A DNA stretch of 31,962 nucleotides from a virus, in the IMG/VR virus record IMGVR_UViG_3300045933_000063, positions 1 through 31,962 of that record; one strand, given 5' to 3'. This document shows positions 1 through 4,817 of the stretch, in pieces. Numbering within the stretch: position 1 is the first letter of the stretch; every line of letters starts with the position of its first letter. Made by a program: the position numbers and the translations under genes. Under the pieces are notes generated by a model. The model was not told where the DNA came from. It saw nothing but the letters and a program-made list of their open reading frames with translations, and ran no database searches.

Positions 1-702
1 TTCGATGTCAAGATTGCCGGGTATTGGGTCTGGGGGGTCTCGTGCTGGATTGGCGGTGGATTCTGTTCCGGGAATGGCCCGTGGGGTCTGAATGACGCCG
101 GGCAGCTGGTCCATCTGGGTAATGCCGGGCAGGGGGTGAATCGGCAGCTGGTCCATCTGGGCGATACCGGGCGGGGGGTGAATCGGCGGCTGGTCCATCT
201 GGGCGATGCCGGGCGGGGGGTGAATCGGCAGCTGGTCCATCTGGGTAATGCCGGGCAGGGGGTGAATCGGCAGCTGGATGGGATGATCGACTACATGACT
301 GCCTTATCGGAGCGGCTGCGCAAGGTGCGCGTATGTTCGGGGGATTGGTCGAGGGTGTGTGGGCCATCCGTGACAGTTAAGCTCGGATTGACGGGTATCT
401 TTCTTGATCCGCCATACGCGGACACGGCAAACAGGCATGAAGATCTCTATGCCCATGACTGTCTTCAGGTGGCGCATGATGTTCGCGAATGGGCAATAGA
501 GCACGGCGAAAATCCGTTATTGCGGATTGCCCTGTGCGGCTACGACGGCGAGCATAACATGCCTGAGCACTGGGCGGTGTATGCGTGGAATGCCGGAGTA
601 GGGTATGGCGGACAGGCCGAATCAAGGACCGGCAATGGCACGCGCGAGCGGATTTGGTTTTCGCCTGCGTGCTTAGAACAACGTCAACAGGATTTGTTTT
701 GA
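1..702 (+). CDS. DNA adenine methylase (D12 class), 5' partial
   Basis: The frame is open from base 1, so the 5' end lies outside the window. The visible 233 residues end in a phage-type adenine-N6 methyltransferase C-terminus. The catalytic DPPY motif is at nt 406-417, followed by the conserved-looking stretches HDVREWAIEHG, LRIALCGY and RERIWFSP. Such enzymes methylate adenine in DNA, usually to protect phage DNA from host restriction. The AdoMet-binding FxGxG motif should lie upstream and cannot be seen. Between an aromatic/Gly-rich segment (KIAGYWVWG, CWIGGGFCSG) and the catalytic core is a 14-residue tandem repeat. The GTG at 136 is inside the repeat and is not a credible start. Family call is confident; target site unknown. 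Confidence 0.85.
   Translation, partial: FDVKIAGYWVWGVSCWIGGGFCSGNGPWGLNDAGQLVHLGNAGQGVNRQLVHLGDTGRGVNRRLVHLGDAGRGVNRQLVHLGNAGQGVNRQLDGMIDYMTALSERLRKVRVCSGDWSRVCGPSVTVKLGLTGIFLDPPYADTANRHEDLYAHDCLQVAHDVREWAIEHGENPLLRIALCGYDGEHNMPEHWAVYAWNAGVGYGGQAESRTGNGTRERIWFSPACLEQRQQDLF
103..276 (+). repeat. 42-bp in-frame tandem repeat inside methylase gene
   Basis: Four complete 42-bp units (103-144, 145-186, 187-228, 229-270) plus 6 bp of a fifth. Each encodes 14 residues of the form QLVHLG(N/D)(A/T)G(Q/R)GVNR. Units 1 and 4 are almost identical; units 2 and 3 differ by a few substitutions, with no frame-breaking change. Seen directly. It is a coding minisatellite, so copy number could vary between relatives without breaking the reading frame. 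Confidence 0.95.
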
Positions 703-745
703 GGGAGGCTGCTCCTAAGGAGCGGTTGAAGAAGGAGCATGGAAA

Positions 746-943
746 ATGAAAGGCCTCATTGAGTTGGGTTGGTTTGGGCTACTCAACGATAACGGGGATC
801 CAGCATCAGAGCCATGCTATCGATGCGATGGCGACGGGTACATTATTGCAGACTGTTTTGAGGATACGTGTTGTTGCGCAGATCCAGAGCTTGAGCACGA
901 TGTAATTCCGTGTCCGGTATGTACGCCAAGGAGGCTCCCATGA
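746..943 (+). CDS. small Cys-rich zinc-finger-like protein
   Basis: 65 residues, ATG start preceded by GAAGGAG (731-737). It carries a CYRCDGDGYI motif (CxxCxGxG type, as in DnaJ-like zinc fingers), then a CCC cluster and a C-terminal CPVC. This gives two CxxC pairs able to bind one zinc ion. The stop overlaps the next start (ATGA at 940-943), so the two genes are probably translationally coupled. No function can be assigned; similar small Zn-binding proteins in phage early regions often bind nucleic acids or host proteins, but that is inference. Confidence 0.7.
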   Translation: MKGLIELGWFGLLNDNGDPASEPCYRCDGDGYIIADCFEDTCCCADPELEHDVIPCPVCTPRRLP

Positions 944-1236
944 GCTACGGAGAACCTAGAATGATAGGCAGACTGAGCCACACCCATGACCGGCCCTGGC
1001 GACGATGGCGGAGATTTATGCTCCTCGTGCTAGGGGTGATGCTCGGGCTATCACTGCTCCTGATAGGGCTATACCGCAATACCACAGGGTATCCAGCGGT
1101 TACCGAGCCAAAACCTGACGAAGCAATGTGCCAAGCGCGGCTGGATACCTGGTTGTATGGGCATGAGTGGGTGGCATTGCGCGGCGTCCAGCAATGGGAG
1201 CAGTTCAAGACGCATCTTGGGGAGTGCGTGAAATGA
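940..1236 (+). CDS. small single-pass membrane protein
   Basis: 98 residues. I choose ATG 940 because AAGGAGG (928-934) sits just upstream and the start overlaps the preceding stop. An in-frame GTG at 910 is possible but lacks this site. An Arg-rich cytoplasmic N-terminus (RPWRRWRRF) precedes one hydrophobic segment, about residues 26-46. A soluble tail follows with a C-x-A-x-LDxWL motif (CQARLDTWL). The next gene has the same layout and motif, so the two look like diverged duplicates. A membrane role such as superinfection exclusion or host-envelope change is possible but unproven. Confidence 0.65.
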   Translation: MSYGEPRMIGRLSHTHDRPWRRWRRFMLLVLGVMLGLSLLLIGLYRNTTGYPAVTEPKPDEAMCQARLDTWLYGHEWVALRGVQQWEQFKTHLGECVK

Positions 1237-1424
1237 CCACCATGTTCAGGCGGCTCCGCTGGAGCCTGTTTATTGGACCCTATACCCTGTGTTGGTGGCT
1301 GACGTTTGTCCTGGGGTGGCTGCTGTATGGGGCAGCTAGAGCGCCACGAGTCGCACAACCCGTTGTCTGCGCGGCGAGTCTCGATGCCTGGTTGCGGGCA
1401 GTGCCGCTGCAGAGGAGGGGATGA
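1233..1424 (+). CDS. small single-pass membrane protein, paralogue-like
   Basis: 63 residues, ATG overlapping the preceding stop (ATGA at 1233-1236). A basic N-terminus (FRRLRW) is followed by a Trp/Leu-rich hydrophobic segment at about residues 12-34. A short tail holds CAASLDAWL, which matches the CQARLDTWL motif of the gene before it. The tail is shorter than its neighbour's. The start at 1233 is inferred from coupling, as the in-frame GTG/ATG codons further upstream would overlap the neighbour deeply. Function unknown. Confidence 0.6.
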   Translation: MTTMFRRLRWSLFIGPYTLCWWLTFVLGWLLYGAARAPRVAQPVVCAASLDAWLRAVPLQRRG

Positions 1425-1663
1425 TGGATAATGCTGAGTACATGCGAGGGCTCCATGATGCGGCAAGTACCAATTGTATGTATTGCAATGGTACTGCGGT
1501 CGGCTATATTCGCACGCCTCACGGTCCGAACTCAGCCGGAAACTATGTGCATGCTATGGATCGCGGTGAAGATAGCGTGCTGTGTCGATCAAGTTCGATC
1601 TACTCGTTGATTGCCTGGCAAAAGACTGGGTTGAAGGCATTCAAAACAGAGGTCACATGCTGA
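1424..1663 (+). CDS. small hypothetical protein with CxxC motif
   Basis: 79 residues from ATG 1424. The ATG at 1421 lies only 2 bp from the Shine-Dalgarno AGGAGG (1413-1418), so 1424 is favoured; it follows the upstream stop by one codon position. The N-terminus EYMRGLHDAA is followed by CMYCNGTA, and a single Cys near HAMDRGEDSVLC could complete a zinc site. The stop overlaps the next gene's start within ATGCTGA. No family recognised. Confidence 0.55.
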   Translation: MDNAEYMRGLHDAASTNCMYCNGTAVGYIRTPHGPNSAGNYVHAMDRGEDSVLCRSSSIYSLIAWQKTGLKAFKTEVTC

Positions 1664-1842
1664 GTTACGATGAGCTGGTCCAGTTTGCCGAGTGGATAGA
1701 GCGGCGTCAGAGGGCGTATGTGTGCCTCTCGGAAGAATTTGAAAGCGACGAACAGTCAAGGAAGAGTCTGACGTTCGACGGCACGATTTACCCTGAGGAT
1801 GTGGAGCGGTTCAATCAGGAGAGGAAAGCGAGGCAACCATGA
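1657..1842 (+). CDS. small acidic helical hypothetical protein
   Basis: 61 residues from ATG 1657, which overlaps the end of the previous gene. A weak Shine-Dalgarno (AGAGGT) precedes it. A longer version from GTG 1582 would overlap the neighbour by 82 bp and is less likely. The sequence is charged and looks helical (SYDELVQFAEWIERRQRAYV, then an acidic stretch). Its stop forms ATGA with a possible microgene at 1839. Function unknown. Confidence 0.5.
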   Translation: MLSYDELVQFAEWIERRQRAYVCLSEEFESDEQSRKSLTFDGTIYPEDVERFNQERKARQP

Positions 1843-1961
1843 TCCCGAAACAGATTTCGGGATCAACGGCTAAAAAAATTTGCCTCGCCACGGACCTAGG
1901 GGAGTGCCGAGTTGACAACGAGAATAGGGCCTTCTTCCGGATTTTCGGAAAATGGACGTAA
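1839..1961 (+). CDS. possible 40-residue microgene
   Basis: ATG 1839 overlaps the previous stop (ATGA) and opens a 40-codon frame ending TAA at 1959-1961. It begins MIPKQISGSTAKKICLATDL. The first codons include a perfect 10-bp inverted repeat (1841-1850 with 1855-1864) that would hide its own initiation region. A GAGG lies 5-8 bp upstream. The -35 part of the promoter called here overlaps its 3' end. Coupling argues for translation; small size and lack of recognised homology argue for caution. Confidence 0.3.
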   Translation: MIPKQISGSTAKKICLATDLGECRVDNENRAFFRIFGKWT

Positions 1962-1970
1962 TGGTAGAAT
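1942..1970 (+). promoter_or_regulatory. extended -10 promoter for leader RNA
   Basis: TGGTAGAAT at 1962-1970 is a TGn extended -10 element with a 5-of-6 match to TATAAT. A poor -35 (TTTTCG, 1942-1947) sits 17 bp upstream, as is usual when the extended element compensates. The predicted start, about 1977, lies just before the hairpin set that ends in the terminator at 2042-2086. A TTGACA at 1912-1917 has no matching -10 at the right spacing and was not used. Confidence 0.5.
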
Positions 1971-1983
1971 CGAAAAAATGTGG

Positions 1984-2084
1984 TGCCGTGAGATGAGCGC
2001 GGCAAGGTGTTCCGACCTGGGTGATTCCAGGTCGCAACGTGAAGACCCTCGGCTTGGTGCTCATCTCACCAGGTCGAGGGTTTT
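1984..2084 (+). ncRNA. three-hairpin structured leader or sRNA with kissing loops
   Basis: Hairpin 1 pairs 1984-1989 with 1999-2004 and exposes loop GAGATGAGC (1990-1998). Hairpin 2 pairs 2009-2020 with 2027-2038, 11 of 12 positions, loop GTGATT. Hairpin 3 pairs 2042-2059 with 2067-2084, a continuous 18-bp stem with three G-T wobbles, loop CTCATCT (2060-2066). The whole 7-nt loop 3 is exactly complementary to AGATGAG (1991-1997) in loop 1. The complementarity extends to 11 nt (1988-1998 with 2059-2069) if stems rearrange. Promoter and terminator bracket it, giving an RNA of about 110 nt. I match it to no known riboswitch class. Confidence 0.6.
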
Positions 2085-2086
2085 CT
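2042..2086 (+). terminator. intrinsic terminator / attenuator before replication gene
   Basis: 18-bp hairpin (2042-2059 with 2067-2084) followed by a short T-rich run TTTTCT. It ends only 11-14 bp before the ATG at 2098, so transcripts that stop here never include the replication gene. Read-through would be needed to express it from the promoter at 1942-1970. Stem formation may compete with the alternative pairing 1988-1998/2059-2069. Confidence 0.65.
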
Positions 2087-2097
2087 ATTAGGGTAAC

Positions 2098-2934
2098 ATG
2101 CCAAACCGTATCATCCATGAGAAGGCACTCTATAGCGCAACACTTTCTAATCTTTCCGCTGAGGCTGAGCGGTTGTTCTGGCGGCTGACCGTAGTTGCTG
2201 ACGACAAAGGCCGATTTGATGCGTTCCCAGCAACGGTTAAGTCCGATTGCTTCCCTCGGCTTGTCGACCACATCCCTACCAAGAAAATTATTACCTGGCT
2301 GCTTGAATTATCCACAGAGTGTTGCAGATTTTACACAGTTGACGGGCGAGAATATGGGTATTTCGTGAAGTGGGCGGAATATCAGAGGGTTTATGGGAAC
2401 AAACCGAAGTTCCCGCAACCCCCCGCAGATTGCGGCAGTTCCCCGCAGAATCCCGCTCTTATTCTTATTCCTACTCCTACTTCTATTCCTACTACTACTA
2501 CTACTACTACTTGTCCATCGGTGATGGACGATGAGTTTGAAAAAGTTTGGAAAGCCTACCCTCGGAAGATCGGAAAACAAGCCGCGATGCAAGCATGGAA
2601 GAAAGCGAAAGACAAGCCTCCGTTGGTCGACATACTGCAAGCCATTGAAAAAGCAAAACAATCAGAGCAATGGACGAAGGAAAATGGGCAATTTATACCT
2701 CATCCGTCGACGTGGCTGAATCAGGGACGGTGGGCGGATGAGGTGCAACCGAAGCGCAAGAGCTTGATGGAAGAATTCATTGAGAGGGGCACGCATGGCC
2801 ATGGATCGAGAACAGTTTTACAGAGGGTGGCTGCTACTCATTACGCAACCGTGGGGGCGGCTGTATCTGGACCGGACGCAAGCGACGGAGGAGCAGCGAG
2901 CGACAGCGCAGATCCAGCAAGAACTGTACTATAA
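2098..2934 (+). CDS. phage replication initiator-like protein
   Basis: 278 residues. The N-terminal region (about 1-105) looks like the winged-helix DNA-binding domain of phage replication/replisome-organiser proteins: LSAEAERLFWRLTVVADDKG, then EYGYFVKWAEYQRVYG. A low-complexity Pro/Thr linker follows at about residues 115-140, with seven consecutive Thr from (ACT)7. The C-terminal module (142-225) holds FEKVWKAYPRKIGKQAAMQA and PHPSTWLNQGRW, typical of phage O-like replication proteins. The last 46 or so residues overlap the next gene in another frame and look Ala/Gly/Ser-rich, so the native end is uncertain. The Shine-Dalgarno is weak (AGGG) and sits beside the terminator T-run. Confidence 0.75.
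   Translation: MPNRIIHEKALYSATLSNLSAEAERLFWRLTVVADDKGRFDAFPATVKSDCFPRLVDHIPTKKIITWLLELSTECCRFYTVDGREYGYFVKWAEYQRVYGNKPKFPQPPADCGSSPQNPALILIPTPTSIPTTTTTTTCPSVMDDEFEKVWKAYPRKIGKQAAMQAWKKAKDKPPLVDILQAIEKAKQSEQWTKENGQFIPHPSTWLNQGRWADEVQPKRKSLMEEFIERGTHGHGSRTVLQRVAATHYATVGAAVSGPDASDGGAASDSADPARTVL
2458..2511 (+). repeat. pyrimidine-rich trinucleotide microsatellite
   Basis: Degenerate CTT/CTA-type triplets run into seven perfect ACT copies (2491-2511). The tract is in frame within the replication gene and encodes its Ile/Pro/Thr linker, ending in seven Thr. Length changes in steps of 3 bp would alter linker length without frameshift. Confidence 0.9.
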
Positions 2935-3289
2935 GCGCCTCTCGTTCTGTAATCCGTACCTATGGGAATCGATCTGTGAATCCTATGCGACCGGCGACCA
3001 TTGGCCAAGCATCGATGAACTCAAGCGGTCGATTGCCGACAACAGCCCGGAGAAGCCTCGTGAGCCGCTCATTGAGCCACATTGGAGTGGAGCGCCTGAG
3101 CCGTTGGCGCTGGTCATGGCGTACCGCAAGCGCGAGGATAGTTCGATTCGAGATGCCGCGCTGGCCGTGCTACCGAAATGGATTACACAGAACCAGAGCC
3201 ATATCGACGCTGAGGAGGCACGCGCCTTCCTCGAATCCGCAAGAGGGTACTTTGGGCTACCACCTGGCAGAGAGAAGTTCAAGGCGTGA
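2795..3289 (+). CDS. probable replication-associated protein (helicase-loader-like)
   Basis: 164 residues from ATG 2795, preceded by GAGAGGGG (2782-2789). It starts inside the replication gene in the +1 frame, an overlap of 140 bp. It is charged and mainly helical, with FYRGWLLLITQPWGRLY near the start and ELYYKRLSF followed by DHWPSIDELKRSI in the middle. That last pattern resembles phage helicase loader/inhibitor proteins (G39P type), in which a short helical domain is followed by a PS-x-x-E segment. Position after the initiator fits a helicase-loading partner. The assignment is inference; a search is needed. Confidence 0.55.
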   Translation: MAMDREQFYRGWLLLITQPWGRLYLDRTQATEEQRATAQIQQELYYKRLSFCNPYLWESICESYATGDHWPSIDELKRSIADNSPEKPREPLIEPHWSGAPEPLALVMAYRKREDSSIRDAALAVLPKWITQNQSHIDAEEARAFLESARGYFGLPPGREKFKA

Positions 3290-3336
3290 GCAGGGATGGC
3301 CGAATTTCGGCGCTGGTAAAGTTTGAATTCTGATGG

Positions 3337-3582
3337 ATGGTTGTGGTGAATGGGTGCATGATTGATCCACAAGGAACGACTCCGGAAACACGAGGGAGGA
3401 TCTGTCCGGAACGGTCGGCGACTCGACGCCTCTACCGATGGACGAAGGTCTTGGCGGATCGTAGTCCAGAAGTCGTGGAGGTCGTCAGCGTCACCCTGAG
3501 TGCCCCCATGGTATCAGATCCGGATCAAGAATCCAATGCCACATGTGTGGCGAAAATGTTGTCAAGGGCCCAGCTTTTCTAA
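3337..3582 (+). CDS. doubtful small ORF
   Basis: 81 codons from ATG 3337 (alternative ATG 3358). No clear Shine-Dalgarno, no recognised motif, and amino-acid use with many Arg/Ser/Thr that does not resemble the neighbouring genes. It lies in the otherwise sparse stretch between the replication and packaging modules. Its last codons run into a terminator-like hairpin. It may be a real fast-evolving gene or chance. Confidence 0.25.
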   Translation: MVVVNGCMIDPQGTTPETRGRICPERSATRRLYRWTKVLADRSPEVVEVVSVTLSAPMVSDPDQESNATCVAKMLSRAQLF

Positions 3583-3622
3583 CACCGCAATTCTTCAAGC
3601 TGTGTAGATAGGGCCTTTTTCT
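3566..3622 (+). terminator. probable terminator closing the replication region
   Basis: GGCCC (3567-3571) can pair with GGGCC (3611-3615), and the adjacent AGCTT (3572-3576) with AAGCT (3597-3601). A 9-nt bulge lies on the 3' side. TTTTTCTT follows directly. The stem is imperfect, so strength is uncertain, but the location between early and packaging genes fits. Confidence 0.4.
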
Positions 3623-3648
3623 TCCTTGCTATTTTCCACACTCTGTTG

Positions 3649-3719
3649 TATCCCCAGAAGAAGGGGCATCCAGATCTGGGGATGATGTCCTGCGTTGACG
3701 AAGCGAGGGCCCCACTCGC
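3649..3719 (+). promoter_or_regulatory. inverted-repeat cluster upstream of terminase
   Basis: ATCCCCAGA (3650-3658) pairs perfectly with TCTGGGGAT (3675-3683). Within its right half is the 10-bp palindrome CCAGATCTGG (3670-3679). GCGAG/CTCGC (3703-3707, 3715-3719) forms a second hairpin with a GC-rich loop. Apart from these and the terminator, 3583-3752 has no gene that I can support. Its place before the small-terminase gene makes a packaging-recognition (cos/pac) or operator role worth testing; neither is shown by sequence alone. Confidence 0.35.
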
Positions 3720-3752
3720 GTAGTAGCCTGAGGCGTTGCCGCATCCTCCATC

Positions 3753-4274
3753 ATGCCGGATCCCGCCACACCTGCCCGCTCAACACCTCCAGCCATTCCT
3801 GATCTTGTGCACCGCTACCTCAATGGTGAGAGCTTGCAAGCCATTGCCGATAATACCCATCATTGCTTTCGGACTATTTATCGTTGGTTGTTGCGTGAAG
3901 CCGGACCCGATTATGAATCATTGCAGACCGATGCATTAATCAGTCGGGTCGCTGATGCGGATTATGAACTGTCCATTGCTGCCGATAAGGTCAGTGTCGC
4001 ACGGGCACGAGAGCAAGCTAAATTTGCACGCATGGATTTTGAGCGTCGACGACCGAAGTTGTATGGTCCAAAGCAGGATATCGATGTCGATAACCGCATC
4101 ACAGTTGTGATTCAGGCGCCTCCACCTGTCATACCATATATAGATAAAACAGCGCCCATAATTCCTGTGGATTCACAAGTGATTGATAATACAGAGAACG
4201 CAGAGGAAAAAAAGTTGACACTTTGTACCTTATCAGACGTCGCATCTGAGCAAGATAGTCAACAAGGCGTGTGA
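3753..4274 (+). CDS. terS: terminase small subunit
   Basis: 173 residues. A helix-turn-helix segment lies at about residues 15-50 (RYLNGESLQAIADNT, then FRTIYRWLLREAG). A helical middle follows (ADKVSVARAREQAKFARMDF, then ERRRPKLYGPKQDI), a pattern typical of phage small terminase subunits. The protein would recognise the packaging site and recruit the large subunit. The C-terminal 55 or so residues are AT-richer and of low complexity. No clear Shine-Dalgarno precedes ATG 3753, so the start is uncertain. After the TGA the same frame stays open with strongly coding-like codons (see 4275-4394). Confidence 0.7.
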   Translation: MPDPATPARSTPPAIPDLVHRYLNGESLQAIADNTHHCFRTIYRWLLREAGPDYESLQTDALISRVADADYELSIAADKVSVARAREQAKFARMDFERRRPKLYGPKQDIDVDNRITVVIQAPPPVIPYIDKTAPIIPVDSQVIDNTENAEEKKLTLCTLSDVASEQDSQQGV

Positions 4275-4394
4275 TGCAAAATAATTATTCGGGAGCCGAA
4301 CCAGCAGGAGAAGCCCCCCGGCTTTGTCGGCAGCTGGGGGTACGGCAATGAGGACTCCAACGTGTACCAACTCATCCACGTCACACGACAGTGA
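4275..4394 (+). pseudogene. coding-like segment in terS frame, no start codon
   Basis: Directly after the terS TGA, the same frame runs 39 codons to a TGA at 4392-4394. It includes IIREPNQQEKPPGFVGSWGY and SNVYQLIHVTRQ. Third positions are mostly G or C, unlike the preceding end of terS but like the large-terminase region. No ATG, GTG or TTG opens this frame; only ATA/ATT codons at 4281-4289 are available. It may be a remnant of a gene that lost its start, a stop-codon read-through extension, or a microgene with a rare start. Confidence 0.35.
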
Positions 4395-4403
4395 GGGCAG
4401 CGC

Positions 4404-4571
4404 ATGGTGATCCACACGCAGGACGGGGTGCAGTATGTGAACGAGGCTCACATTGTGAGCATTACGAGTGCGACGAATAAGGCGGGGGTGGTGCTGTATA
4501 CGGTGGTGTTGAGTAACGGTGTGAGCATCACGACCACGGACAAGCGATTTGGGAAGTATGTGAAGGGGTAG
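4404..4571 (+). CDS. 55-residue beta-rich hypothetical protein
   Basis: ATG 4404 with GAGGG (4393-4397) upstream; TAG stop at 4569-4571. The sequence (AHIVSITSATNKAGVVLYTV, then VSITTTDKRFGKYVKG) looks like short beta strands. It lies between the two terminase genes in the same frame as both. No family recognised; packaging accessory or virion component are both possible. Confidence 0.5.
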   Translation: MVIHTQDGVQYVNEAHIVSITSATNKAGVVLYTVVLSNGVSITTTDKRFGKYVKG

Positions 4572-4586
4572 GGAGGAGGGGTGGGC

Positions 4587-4796
4587 ATGGCGATTACGGC
4601 GGCGAGTTTACAATCGGCGTTAGGGACGAATGCGACGGTGCTGCGGCACTCTGATGTCGCGGTCGGGGCGTTGCAGGAGCAGTATGTCATGGGGGCGTCA
4701 GGGACGACCTATGGTGGGCGGGCGCGGTGGGTGCAGACGACGGCGAGTGACAATGCGGCCACACAGGCAGCGGCGTGTTTAGCGGCGTTACTGTAG
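4587..4796 (+). CDS. 69-residue hypothetical protein before terL
   Basis: ATG 4587 is favoured over GTG 4581 because AGGAGG (4573-4578) is 8 bp upstream of it. The protein is Ala/Thr-rich (MAITAASLQSALGTNATVL, then TTASDNAATQAAACLAALL). The stop is 21 bp before the terL ATG, in the same frame. No function recognised. Confidence 0.55.
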   Translation: MAITAASLQSALGTNATVLRHSDVAVGALQEQYVMGASGTTYGGRARWVQTTASDNAATQAAACLAALL

Positions 4797-4817
4797 GTCT
4801 TCACGCCTGAGCTGATC

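Noticed and set aside
8-367. Minus-strand repeat-rich frame
   Set aside because: It is only the complement of the methylase minisatellite; the + strand frame has catalytic motifs.
1841-1864. 10-bp inverted repeat as a terminator for the microgene operon
   Set aside because: No T-run follows (an A-run does), so it is not an intrinsic terminator for the + strand; it may affect initiation of the possible 1839 microgene.
1912-1917. TTGACA as the -35 of the leader promoter
   Set aside because: No acceptable -10 lies 16-18 bp downstream; the TGGTAGAAT element at 1962-1970 is too far and works as an extended -10 instead.
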